From a virus, in the IMG/VR virus record IMGVR_UViG_3300022851_000006, positions 1-41,353 of that record: DNA of 41,353 bases, one strand, 5' to 3'. A model generated the notes under the pieces. That model had not been told where the DNA came from. It searched no databases and saw only the letters and a program-made list of their open reading frames with translations. This document shows, piece after piece, positions 25,549 through 32,546 of the stretch; position 1 is the first letter of the stretch, and every line of letters begins with the position of its first letter. The position numbers were made by a program, and so were the translations under genes.

Positions 25549-25581
25549 ACCAGTTGAACCATAGCCACCACGCTTAGTATC
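25543..25581 (-). pseudogene. dUTPase motif V remnant directly after the thyX stop
   Basis: Immediately after the TAA of thyX, in the same frame, 12 codons read DTKRGGYGSTGK and then stop. R-G-G-[FY]-G-S-T-G is motif V, the C-terminal P-loop-like tail of trimeric dUTPases. Motifs I-IV are nowhere in the window. So either a dut gene was deleted down to its last codons, or thyX carries this tail behind a stop codon. The protein match is seen; the history is inferred. Confidence 0.7.
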
Positions 25582-26511
25582 TTATAAATCAAAAGTCTTT
25601 TCTAGCTCAATCCATTGCCTAAGACTAACGCCACTTTGTTCTTGAGTAATATTCTCGCCTTTTAATTTTCTTTTTAAAATATCAATTTCTAATCCTGATA
25701 ATTCTTTGCCAGCAATTCTGTGTTCAAAAAAAGCTTCATAACAATAAGGCACCCATTTTTTGACAAGGTCTAACATTACATTAGCATATTGGCGTATTTC
25801 GTATTGGGCGTGATTATCAGCACGTAAGAATAAAAAATTAAGTAAATTATGCAAATCAATTTTCCAATACCATTGAGTGTAGCAATTAACTGGCAAATTT
25901 ATTCTTGCTAATTCTCTTGCTAAACCATCTTTGTTTTCGTCAACAATATTGCCCTGATTATCTTGATTAATCATTTCTAGATAGTGGTCATAGCATTGTT
26001 TTGCATCATTTTTTAGTAATTGCAAAACCTTTTTTTGTTGGTCAACACTTAGGGGTTTGCTTTCATCTCTGCCTTGGTGGTTGATTTTTGATTGTGGTGA
26101 TAAAACTTCTGCATTGGGGATATAAAATTCATCTTCCATAATAGAATATCTTGCAGAATATTCATTAACTGATGCTGTTCTATGGCGAATCCATTGCCTG
26201 GCAATAAAGATTGGTAATTTGATATGAAATTTTATCTCACACATCTCAAGAGGGGTATTGTGTCTATGGCTAATTAAATATTTTATTAAGCCCTTATCAG
26301 CGTTAATTTTTTTTGTTCCTGCTCCATATGAAACTCTAGCTGCTTGCACCACAGAAGAATCGTTACCCATATAATCCACAACCCTGACGAAACCGTGGTC
26401 AAGAACTTCAAAAGGTTGATATAATACTTCTTCTAAACCTTGCTTTAAATTGCTCTTCAAGAAGTTTTGTATCGCCCTCAAGAAGAGAATTAAGATTTTG
26501 TATTTTATCAC
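25582..26511 (-). CDS. thyX: Flavin-dependent thymidylate synthase ThyX
   Basis: 309 residues as drawn. The ThyX signature [15 protein letters not shown] is intact (109-123), and [23 protein letters not shown] and the C-terminal [19 protein letters not shown] are typical. It makes dTMP from dUMP using methylene-tetrahydrofolate, FAD and NADPH. The first 17 residues are hydrophobic and overlap the upstream gene by 104 nt; the TTG at 26460 ([19 protein letters not shown]) is a better family-like start. Most similar, by memory, to alphaproteobacterial ThyX. Confidence 0.93.
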   Translation of the reverse strand: MIKYKILILFLRAIQNFLKSNLKQGLEEVLYQPFEVLDHGFVRVVDYMGNDSSVVQAARVSYGAGTKKINADKGLIKYLISHRHNTPLEMCEIKFHIKLPIFIARQWIRHRTASVNEYSARYSIMEDEFYIPNAEVLSPQSKINHQGRDESKPLSVDQQKKVLQLLKNDAKQCYDHYLEMINQDNQGNIVDENKDGLARELARINLPVNCYTQWYWKIDLHNLLNFLFLRADNHAQYEIRQYANVMLDLVKKWVPYCYEAFFEHRIAGKELSGLEIDILKRKLKGENITQEQSGVSLRQWIELEKTFDL

Positions 26512-26932
26512 TTAAATCTCTTCGTTCTTCGTCTAGTTTTTCTAAAAGATTTTTCGTTAAAAAAGCAGTAAATGAAATTTTTGGTTGTATTATATTGACG
26601 CTGTCAGGAATCCAAGAATTAGGTTTATCTGTCATATAACTATCTTCAAATTTTGATAAAGTATCTGCCGGCTCTATTACTTCCTTATAACCCTCACAAT
26701 TCTTACAAAGCACACAATTCTTGCAATTCTTACAACTCACACAATCCTCACAATCCTCACAATTCTCACAATTCTCACAACTCACACAATTCTCACAATT
26801 CTTGCAATCAATCAGACTCTCCAAAGCCTTAATTGCCCTTCTCTCATTGCCAAAATACTCAACCGAGCAATAATTATCGTTTTCGTCAATAAACCAAGTT
26901 ACCCCATTCATAATTTCTTTTCTATGTTCCAT
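26408..26932 (-). CDS. Cysteine-array protein (13 Cys at every third residue)
   Basis: 174 residues. After a 40-residue start comes a run of about 37 residues (43-79) where every third residue is Cys, with mostly Lys/Glu/Asn/Asp/Val/Ser between (units such as CENC, CEDC, CKNC). The C-terminal 75 residues include a coiled coil ([19 protein letters not shown]). The spacing suits metal clustering or a regular solenoid. DNA repeats encode it, so copy number can vary. Not recognised; overlaps the thyX frame. Confidence 0.65.
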   Translation of the reverse strand: MEHRKEIMNGVTWFIDENDNYCSVEYFGNERRAIKALESLIDCKNCENCVSCENCENCEDCEDCVSCKNCKNCVLCKNCEGYKEVIEPADTLSKFEDSYMTDKPNSWIPDSVNIIQPKISFTAFLTKNLLEKLDEERRDLSDKIQNLNSLLEGDTKLLEEQFKARFRRSIISTF

Positions 26933-27081
26933 AGTTTTTATTTATTTGTTATTATTTATTAAGCTGTCTTTCCAGCAGTCATAAGATTTCCAATAATTAG
27001 TCTCTTACATTATTATACCAGACTTAACAAGACAGGCATTATTGGCTTCACTCCAGCACTTAGTAACTGCAGTTTAAAAAG

Positions 27082-27249
27082 TTAAGTTGGCATTTTGTTG
27101 TCATCAATCGCAGTTCTTTCTCTGCCGTCAAAACAAGCCCCATTAGAATAAATCCAACACCTCACGACACCGACTTTCAGCCCCGCTTGTCTAACCCAAA
27201 ACTTTTCCCTCATATTAACCAAGTTTAGTAGAAGCACTATTGGTTCCAT
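27082..27249 (-). CDS. Possible 55-residue protein
   Basis: Frame MEPIVLLLNLVN then MREKFWVRQAGLKVGVV, ending FDGRERTAIDDNKMPT. A second in-frame ATG at 27213 would give 43 residues. Its base composition is richer in G+C than the neighbours. No family recognised, and the segment could instead be structured RNA; listed because the frame is open and the composition is protein-like. Confidence 0.35.
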   Translation of the reverse strand: MEPIVLLLNLVNMREKFWVRQAGLKVGVVRCWIYSNGACFDGRERTAIDDNKMPT

Positions 27250-27262
27250 CTTAGTTAATTCT

Positions 27263-27488
27263 CACTCTCATCTTTAACCGAGTGTCTTGATGCCTCAAGC
27301 AATTATTGATCAAATAAAATTTTACACCCGCAAGCTTTTTAAAATTTATGCTTAAAAATCTGTATCTGCTATGCCTATTGAAATAGCTTTGTTTAATACA
27401 TAGTTCAATGTAGTTAATTCTACATTTAATTAGCTAATTAACTAATTAAATATTAGGTCTGAACTTACACTCTCATCTTTAACCGAGT
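27263..27488 (-). repeat. Pair of 21-bp direct repeats
   Basis: Identical 21-bp sequences at 27263-27283 and 27468-27488 (minus-strand core ACTCGGTTAAAGATGAGAGT), 205 bp apart. The second ends 3 bp from the stop of the HTH gene 27492-27668. The ends of each copy (ACTC...GAGT) are inverted, suggesting a dimeric protein site. Confidence 0.6.
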
Positions 27489-27491
27489 AGG

Positions 27492-27668
27492 CTATCCTAA
27501 AACAAGTTCAAATTTACTAATTAATTTATCACAATTACCTGTCCACTTGTCACTGGTGGCTTTGTTAAATTGGCTTTTTGAATATCCTATTCGTTTAGCA
27601 ATCATTGTACTTGTCCACCCCATTTGTTTTAAAGTCTTTATTTGATATTGAAATTCTGATTTAGTCAT
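27492..27668 (-). CDS. Small HTH regulator, probably leaderless
   Basis: 58 residues from ATG 27668 (MTKSEFQYQIKTLKQMGWTS). The helix-turn-helix is TSTMIAKRIGYSKSQFNKAT, Cro/CopG-sized. The upstream promoter's -10 ends only 4 bp before this ATG, so the transcript should begin at or next to the A of ATG, as in lambda cI from PRM. An in-frame upstream start would lie inside the -10 box and is rejected. Likely a DNA-binding switch protein. Confidence 0.65.
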   Translation of the reverse strand: MTKSEFQYQIKTLKQMGWTSTMIAKRIGYSKSQFNKATSDKWTGNCDKLISKFELVLG

Positions 27669-27672
27669 TTTT

Positions 27673-27702
27673 ATTATACGCATAATGCTATCTATTTGTC
27701 AA
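27673..27702 (-). promoter_or_regulatory. Promoter giving a leaderless HTH transcript
   Basis: Minus strand TTGACA (27702-27697), 18-bp spacer, perfect TATAAT (27678-27673), then AAAA and ATG. The -35 lies inside a 25-bp sequence repeated at 28251-28275. Confidence 0.75.
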
Positions 27703-27717
27703 TAGTTAGCAAGGGTT
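27693..27717 (-). repeat. 25-bp repeat, copy 1
   Basis: An exact 25-bp match to 28251-28275 (core TGTCAATAGTTAGCAAGGGT), 558 bp apart. Here it carries the -35 box of the HTH promoter. A shorter version of the same core (TTTGTCAATAGTTA) is at the 32547-32575 promoter. Confidence 0.7.
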
Positions 27718-27720
27718 ATT

Positions 27721-28248
27721 TTAACCTATGGTTAATAATTCTTTTAATGTGGCATCAAAAAAACCAGATGGGAATCTTTCTCGCTCTTGGCTGCTTGAAT
27801 TAATAAAATGACCCCTGTGGTCAATCAAAATATCAGTAGCCTCCCCACTATCAGGCTCTTGATAAATGATAGAAACTTTTTCTGGCAAAATATTGCCTTT
27901 ATAAACTTGGAATCTTATTTGATTAACAAAATCTTGAGAATAAGTTTTAATCACAACAGTTTTAATTCCTTCTGCAAAATCTTTTTTATTAACTAAATCT
28001 ATCGCTAATTGTGATTGTTCTTTAGGGTGTAAATGCCTGCCCAAAGAATAATCCAAACAATGATAATTAGGCTTGGTTAGTCCCTTTGTATCTTCGCCGA
28101 TCAAAATTATATATTCCATATTATTTCTAACTTTTCTTAGCTCACTAGTTATCTTCTCCCTCTCTTCGTCCTTCAGCAACTTTAATTCATCCTGTAGTTT
28201 GTAAATTTTGGCTTGAGTTTTATCTATTTTTGTTAATTTTTTGGTCAT
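27721..28248 (-). CDS. Degenerate C-terminal domain of an OLD/DUF3696-type ATPase
   Basis: 175 residues from ATG 28248. After a coiled-coil start, the protein follows the C-terminal half of AAA/ABC-like ATPases of the DUF3696 kind: LGRHLHPKEQSQLA (where such ATPases read 'PE.HLHP..Q'), VVIKTYSQDFVNQIRFQVYK (in place of 'IETHSD.F..R.R'), EKVSIIYQEPDSGEAT and FPSGFFDATLKEL. Walker A and the N-terminal half are absent, and the Walker B Glu and H-loop His are changed. It cannot hydrolyse ATP alone; possible decoy or partner of a host defence ATPase. Confidence 0.6.
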   Translation of the reverse strand: MTKKLTKIDKTQAKIYKLQDELKLLKDEEREKITSELRKVRNNMEYIILIGEDTKGLTKPNYHCLDYSLGRHLHPKEQSQLAIDLVNKKDFAEGIKTVVIKTYSQDFVNQIRFQVYKGNILPEKVSIIYQEPDSGEATDILIDHRGHFINSSSQERERFPSGFFDATLKELLTIG

Positions 28249-28249
28249 A

Positions 28250-28435
28250 TTATTTGTCAATAGTTAGCAAGGGTTGTTTTTCTTTTTCAATTTTTTTGTA
28301 CGATTGTATTTCTGCATAAATAAATCTTAAAGTATCTAATATGTCTTTTGTTTTGTCTCCACCTGCTCTTGTTACTACCTCTGCTGCTTTTTTTAAGCCA
28401 GAAAGGTAGCCCTCTGTATATTCTTTTCTTATCAT
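28250..28435 (-). CDS. Small helical protein
   Basis: 61 residues, MIRKEYTEGYLSGLKKAAEV onward, helical and basic, with AGGDKTKDILDTLRF. Common style of small phage genes next to the YqaJ exonuclease. Its last codons lie within the 25-bp repeat (28251-28275), so the repeat is partly coding here. Unrecognised. Confidence 0.5.
   Translation of the reverse strand: MIRKEYTEGYLSGLKKAAEVVTRAGGDKTKDILDTLRFIYAEIQSYKKIEKEKQPLLTIDK
28251..28275 (-). repeat. 25-bp repeat, copy 2
   Basis: Exact second copy of 27693-27717, here overlapping the end of the 28250-28435 gene and the start region of the ATPase-like gene (the ATG is at 28248). TTGACA is present, but I see no good -10 at the right distance. 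Confidence 0.7.
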
Positions 28436-29050
28436 TTATTTTATTTTACTTAGAATTGAATCCCGAAGCAAAATAGTTTTACTAACTAACTTGTCCAGCT
28501 TAGTGATAAATTCCTCATCTCTCCCAACTCTTATTACTAATAGTTGTTTAGTGATGAAATCCGGATGATAAGAGACAAAATCACACCATTTTCTATTACT
28601 TACCCATAGCTGTCCTTGAACTTGCTGTATGTATTGCGTTGGCAGTTTATTATCTAGTAAATATTGCAAGTGAGTTGTTGCTTGTGGACATTTTATTTCT
28701 AAAAGCCCATCTTCACCAACCAACCCATCGGGTGAGCAACCATAATCACCACAATCACTAATAATAAATCCTACCTCTTCCACTAACTCAAAACTAGCTA
28801 GGCTTTCTTGATAAGCTTGCCTTGCAAAGGGTTCTAAATCATTGCCCCTTTGCATTGTCGCATTTTTATAATGCTCTTCTGACTTCATTAGCATTTTTTG
28901 AGAAGCTAACTCGTGGGCAAATTTCTCAAGTGTAGCACTTTCTTTTTCAGTTGAAGTAATAATTTTACTAAAATTAGACGCAGTTACAACCCCTTGTCTT
29001 AATTGCAACCACTCCTCACTTCCTTGATCAATATCTTTAATTATTCTCAT
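28436..29050 (-). CDS. YqaJ-type viral recombination exonuclease
   Basis: 204 residues. Clear YqaJ motifs: QGSEEWLQLRQGVVTASNFS at the start, E73 in RGNDLEP, D108 in CSPDGL, E118-x-K120 in LLEIKCP, and the QVQGQLWVS helix. A PD-(D/E)xK 5'-3' exonuclease that resects double-strand ends for annealing. It overlaps the AAA recombinase gene by 14 nt, so the two are coupled as a recombination pair with SSB. Confidence 0.9.
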   Translation of the reverse strand: MRIIKDIDQGSEEWLQLRQGVVTASNFSKIITSTEKESATLEKFAHELASQKMLMKSEEHYKNATMQRGNDLEPFARQAYQESLASFELVEEVGFIISDCGDYGCSPDGLVGEDGLLEIKCPQATTHLQYLLDNKLPTQYIQQVQGQLWVSNRKWCDFVSYHPDFITKQLLVIRVGRDEEFITKLDKLVSKTILLRDSILSKIK

Positions 29051-30110
29051 TTTTTACCTCCACTTTAGCAGATTGTAGCTTGGCAATAGATGCCGTTAAC
29101 CTTGCTTTGCAATTTTCAAACTTAAAGTTAGGTAGGTCTATAATTGAATTAATACTATAACTGGTGCATATTTTTTCAATATCAATATTAGCTTGTTTAC
29201 ATAGCTCTTCAATTTCTATACCCTGATCGCTTGTAATTGTTTCTGATGCTTGCGAATCCTCTGCGATAGTCTGTATTTCAGTTTTAAAAGTTGAGTCAAA
29301 TCTACGATAGACGATTTGCTGTTCACTCGTTAAGTTTTTAACCCAATTTTTTAAAGATAATAATCCGCTAATAGCTACTTCTCTAGCTTCATTTTTTAAC
29401 TCTTTAACTTCCAAATCAACCACCTCACCTTTACAAATCCAGTTTGCAATTATCTTGCCGTGTTTTTCGCTAATATATTCATTTTCTTTGATTTGCAAAG
29501 TTGCCTCCAAAGATTTCACGCATTTTTTAATAAATACATTACCTTTTTCTTCCATTTTAAAAGTAATCAGCATTTCAAATGGGAAGTTCTTTTCTTGAAT
29601 TGGAATTAACCCTTTATTTACTATTTCTTTTTTACCGTTAACTACTACTTGTTCTAAATCATATTTAGCCCTCGCACAAAATATAATATGGCTTTTAGAC
29701 TGCAATAGCATATTCATTAATTTTCTGTGGTCAGCCTTAGGTTTTGCCCAAGCTTGCAATCCGTTTTTTGATGATGATTGCTCTGCTTGCTCTAATAATC
29801 CACCAGTGCCTTCCCATTCGTGCGAGATGCTGTCAATTATAATAGCTTTGTAGCCCGCTTTTTGCGCGACAGTTACCGCTTGGATATATCTAAACGGAGT
29901 AAATGGCGGAGCAAGGTCTATGACATCAAAATCAAATTCGTCAGCATAATGACTTGCCCGACCGTTTTCTGTGTCAATCAAACAAATTCTATTATCGCCA
30001 ATCAAACCTTTTGCCAATGTTAATGCAGAATAAGTCTTGCCGCTGCCAGATTGTCCATAAAAACAGATGATTGCTGGTGTTGCTTTTCGTGTTGCTTTTT
30101 TAATTTCCAT
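29037..30110 (-). CDS. RecA-fold AAA_24 ATPase, Sak4-like recombinase
   Basis: 357 residues. Walker A GQSGSGKT (19-26), LIDTENG (44-50) and Walker B KAIIIDSIS with D93. AAA_24 proteins beside an exonuclease and SSB are usually Sak4-type single-strand annealing or strand-exchange factors. The ~130 residues beyond the ATPase core are longer than usual and may bind partners. Encoded just upstream of the YqaJ gene in the same transcript. Confidence 0.78.
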   Translation of the reverse strand: MEIKKATRKATPAIICFYGQSGSGKTYSALTLAKGLIGDNRICLIDTENGRASHYADEFDFDVIDLAPPFTPFRYIQAVTVAQKAGYKAIIIDSISHEWEGTGGLLEQAEQSSSKNGLQAWAKPKADHRKLMNMLLQSKSHIIFCARAKYDLEQVVVNGKKEIVNKGLIPIQEKNFPFEMLITFKMEEKGNVFIKKCVKSLEATLQIKENEYISEKHGKIIANWICKGEVVDLEVKELKNEAREVAISGLLSLKNWVKNLTSEQQIVYRRFDSTFKTEIQTIAEDSQASETITSDQGIEIEELCKQANIDIEKICTSYSINSIIDLPNFKFENCKARLTASIAKLQSAKVEVKNENN

Positions 30111-30128
30111 AATTTTTATTTATTTAAG

Positions 30129-30956
30129 TTAATAATTGATTGTTAAATTTCTAATTTTCTTTTTTGCTATTGCTTTAATAAGTTTTTTAGCAATTTCTGG
30201 GCTGTCAAAATATTCTAACAAATCTACCAAAATCTCATTATGTATTTTGGCTTGGTGGCTTACTTCATCATTAATTGGTGCTGGTTTTGGTGCTGGCTGT
30301 GTAATAACCTTTGCCTCCGCTACTTCTGCTCTTTTATTAGCATCATCAACGGCTTTTTGTGCCTCAAGTTTAGCCTTGGCAGTCGCTTCATCTCTAATTC
30401 TTTGCTCATTAACTAACCTTTGTTGCTCTTGAAATTCTAATCTGTCTTTTTCTATTTTTTCAAAACCAATAAGCTCATTTTGAAAGAAGGTTTTTGACTG
30501 CCTAATAATTGGTAATGCCTCTTCTTTTAGTCCCAACCAATCATAACTATCAAGTCGTCTTAAAGACTCAATTTTAATAACGCAACTTTGTACATTACCG
30601 CTAGTGATGAATAATTCATTTTTAATTTTTTTCAATTCTAATTCTCTTTCATAAATTGGGCTTAGTTTTTCTTCCACAATTTTGTCTAATGCTATTTTTA
30701 CTCTGCTTCTAGTTTTTGCTATTGTTCGCCCTTCCTCTTCCAACGGGTCGCAAAATTCTTTAAATTCTTTGATAAATTTATTTGCATCAGTTTTAAACTT
30801 TTTTGACTCTTTGATTGCTTCCGGTGTATCAAAAAACAAAACATTATTCCTTAAACTCTCAATATTTTTTATGAGTTCATTAATTTTTGTTTCGTCGCTA
30901 ACCTCATCTCTTTGAGTTGGTATTTTTATTTCTAAAATTGTTAATTCTTTTGTCAT
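30129..30956 (-). CDS. DUF1351-like coiled-coil protein of the recombination operon
   Basis: 275 residues, mostly helical. Residues 1-110 resemble DUF1351 (TPEAIKESKKFKTDANKF, FCDPLEEEGRTI, KIALDKIVEEKLSPI). Then an EQQRLVNEQRIRDEATAKAK coiled coil and a Pro/Ala linker. Such genes sit directly upstream of phage recombinases and are believed to assist them. The exact function is unknown. Confidence 0.65.
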   Translation of the reverse strand: MTKELTILEIKIPTQRDEVSDETKINELIKNIESLRNNVLFFDTPEAIKESKKFKTDANKFIKEFKEFCDPLEEEGRTIAKTRSRVKIALDKIVEEKLSPIYERELELKKIKNELFITSGNVQSCVIKIESLRRLDSYDWLGLKEEALPIIRQSKTFFQNELIGFEKIEKDRLEFQEQQRLVNEQRIRDEATAKAKLEAQKAVDDANKRAEVAEAKVITQPAPKPAPINDEVSHQAKIHNEILVDLLEYFDSPEIAKKLIKAIAKKKIRNLTINY

Positions 30957-30976
30957 AATTTTTATTTATTGAGTTA

Positions 30977-31375
30977 TTAAAATTTTGTTTTTAGAAGAAT
31001 AGCACTATCAAAATTAGCACCAGTAAGACTAGCATCAGTAAGATTAGCACTACTAAGATTAGCGTAACTAAGATTAGCGTAACTAAGATTAGCGTAACTA
31101 AGATTAGCGTAACTAAGATTAGTACCACTAATATTAGCACCAATAAGATTAGCATCAGTAAGATTAGTACCACTAAGATTAGTACCACTAAGATTAGTAT
31201 TAATAAAATAAGCATCAGTAAGATCAGCCCCAGTAAGATCAGCCCCAGTAAGATTAGTACCACTAAGATTAGTACCACTAAGATATTTTTTATTTTGGAC
31301 TACCAACTCTTTAAGTTCTAAAGATTCATCTTCAAACATTATTGTATCATTATAATAATTTAATATTCTGGCCAT
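30977..31375 (-). CDS. Pentapeptide-repeat protein
   Basis: 132 residues. From about residue 33 to the end there are roughly 18 A(D/N)LXX-type units (GTNLS, GADLT, YANLS, SANLT), a right-handed quadrilateral beta-helix. The DNA shows the same 15-bp unit four times in a row (31068-31127 region), so length may vary by slippage. Proteins of this fold can mimic DNA and bind gyrase. N-terminal 30 residues are not repeats. Confidence 0.85.
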   Translation of the reverse strand: MARILNYYNDTIMFEDESLELKELVVQNKKYLSGTNLSGTNLTGADLTGADLTDAYFINTNLSGTNLSGTNLTDANLIGANISGTNLSYANLSYANLSYANLSYANLSSANLTDASLTGANFDSAILLKTKF

Positions 31376-31392
31376 AATTTTTATTTATTGAG

Positions 31393-31545
31393 TTATTTAA
31401 TTAAGGTTAATAAAATAGAATTGATAAATATTATCGCAATAAATGACAAAAAAACACTGATTCCAATAATTAAATTGAGTTTTTTGTTAAGTTCCTTTGT
31501 CGTGATTGATTTTTTACCACTCAAATCCTGCTTTCTGACTTTCAT
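31393..31545 (-). CDS. Small membrane protein
   Basis: 50 residues starting MKVRKQDLSGKKSITTKELN, then one hydrophobic segment at about 26-48 (IIGISVFLSFIAIIFINSIL). Basic cytoplasmic N-terminus and a C-terminal membrane anchor. It begins 4 nt after the stop of the upstream coiled-coil gene. Function unknown. The plus-strand frame over the same bases is an antisense shadow. Confidence 0.5.
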   Translation of the reverse strand: MKVRKQDLSGKKSITTKELNKKLNLIIGISVFLSFIAIIFINSILLTLIK

Positions 31546-31548
31546 ATT

Positions 31549-31707
31549 TTATACCTCAAAAATTACTTCTACCACAGTTTCTAGCTTTGTTTTAAGAGCT
31601 AATTTATCACCTTTTAATTTTTCTATTTCTTTAGTGAGTTCTCTAATTAGCTCATCTTTTTTGCCAATTATTTGTACTATGCTAATTTCTAAATTTTCAT
31701 TGTTCAT
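31549..31707 (-). CDS. Small coiled-coil protein
   Basis: 52 residues, MNNENLEISIVQIIGKKDEL then IRELTKEIEKLKGDK, a perfect leucine-heptad helix. Its start overlaps the previous gene's stop by 11 nt and it leads into the small membrane protein gene. Unrecognised. Confidence 0.55.
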   Translation of the reverse strand: MNNENLEISIVQIIGKKDELIRELTKEIEKLKGDKLALKTKLETVVEVIFEV

Positions 31708-31957
31708 ATTCTTTAAGTTTTTTTGTTAATAATTCTTTAATCATTTGATTAGTAGTTATCATAGCCACAATTGTTAATTTTGATTGCTCAAAATCTTGAT
31801 CGCATATTATGCCTTCAATGTCTATTTTTACCCCCTCCTCTATTTTTTTATTATTAAAATCAATATCACTATAATTATCGTGAGTAATATTCCAAATTTG
31901 TAATTGATCCTCTCCCAATTCTTTTGCTTGTGCAATTTTTTTTAAAAATGAAGTCAT
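31697..31957 (-). CDS. Unknown 86-residue protein
   Basis: MTSFLKKIAQAKELGEDQLQ onward. Alpha/beta with EGVKIDIEGIICDQDFEQSKLTI and a helical C-terminus. No family recognised. Transcribed with its downstream neighbours. Confidence 0.5.
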   Translation of the reverse strand: MTSFLKKIAQAKELGEDQLQIWNITHDNYSDIDFNNKKIEEGVKIDIEGIICDQDFEQSKLTIVAMITTNQMIKELLTKKLKEYEQ

Positions 31958-31977
31958 ATTATTTATTATTTATTTTC

Positions 31978-32223
31978 TTAAGTTGTTTTTTTATTTTTAT
32001 TAGCCAAATAATATTGCTTTCTTTGCACTGCAATCTTTAATTTATTAACTAATCTATATTGGCTGTTTTTTGCATCCAGTTCTTGTTTATTATCTAAATA
32101 ATATTGCTTTTTTCGTGCCGCAATATCTACTTTATTATTTAAAAAATATTTTTTGTTATATTCTTGTCTGTCCATTAATTTTTTGGTCATATTATTCTCC
32201 GTTGTTTGATTATTCATTTTCAT
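31978..32223 (-). CDS. Lys/Tyr/Asn-rich repeat protein, paralogue of the next
   Basis: 81 residues if the start is 32223; the internal ATG at 32190 gives 70 residues beginning MTKKLMDRQEY, which matches its neighbour exactly and is likelier. Repeats of the type KKQYYLDNKQELDAKNSQYR recur about every 12-13 residues, like the charged spacer repeats found in phage HNH proteins. No nuclease motif. Tandem duplicate of 32210-32425. Confidence 0.55.
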   Translation of the reverse strand: MKMNNQTTENNMTKKLMDRQEYNKKYFLNNKVDIAARKKQYYLDNKQELDAKNSQYRLVNKLKIAVQRKQYYLANKNKKTT

Positions 32224-32425
32224 TTTGTGCTTTTTTAAGTTGATATTTCTTTTTAGCCTTTGCCTTAATAATTTCTGTATTATCTAAACGATAATTCAAA
32301 CCATATTTCTTTTGTTGCACTGCAATCTTTTCTTTATTATCTAATTTATATTGCTTTCTTTTTTCTTTGTTAAGCAAAATACATTGTGTGCAATATTCTT
32401 GTCTGTCCATTAATTTTTTGGTCAT
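32210..32425 (-). CDS. Lys/Tyr/Asn-rich repeat protein
   Basis: 71 residues from ATG 32425, again MTKKLMDRQEY then CTQCILLNKEKRKQYKLDNK. It shares a ~38-bp stretch around the start codon with its downstream paralogue and has one CxxC. Upstream in-frame codons (from 32461) belong to the leader. Unrecognised; possibly degenerate HNH-associated sequence. Confidence 0.55.
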   Translation of the reverse strand: MTKKLMDRQEYCTQCILLNKEKRKQYKLDNKEKIAVQQKKYGLNYRLDNTEIIKAKAKKKYQLKKAQNENE

Positions 32426-32426
32426 A

Positions 32427-32519
32427 TTATTTAGTTCTGGGGTGATAAAGCCATTTAGCAAGCCAAAGAGGATATTTGATTGCTGATTGCAATTTTTTAA
32501 AATGTATTTCGTTTTCCAT
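32427..32519 (-). CDS. 30-residue leader protein candidate
   Basis: MENEIHFKKLQSAIKYPLWL continuing to HPRTK. First frame after the promoter at 32547-32575, 28 nt downstream of the -10. Amphipathic with a Trp/Leu-rich middle. It ends about one base before the next ATG. Could be a real small protein or a translated leader. Confidence 0.4.
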   Translation of the reverse strand: MENEIHFKKLQSAIKYPLWLAKWLYHPRTK

Positions 32520-32546
32520 AATTTCGTTTAGTTATTTATTAAGATA

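Larger units (their letters stand above)
26933..27491 (-). other. 560-bp intergenic region with repeats, hairpins and one short frame
   Basis: No gene above 55 codons. It holds two 21-bp direct repeats (27263-27283 and 27468-27488), a perfect 16-bp palindrome (27426-27441), a CTTGATGCCTCAAG hairpin (27286-27299), ATGTAG/CTACAT arms just beyond, and a GC-richer 170-bp core with a 55-codon frame (27082-27249). It may be the 5' region of the cysteine-array gene, a structured RNA or a regulatory region. Confidence 0.5.

Noticed and set aside
31388-31729. 113-residue plus-strand frame
   Set aside because: Antisense to two small minus-strand genes that overlap and space like their operon neighbours; nothing else on the plus strand here.
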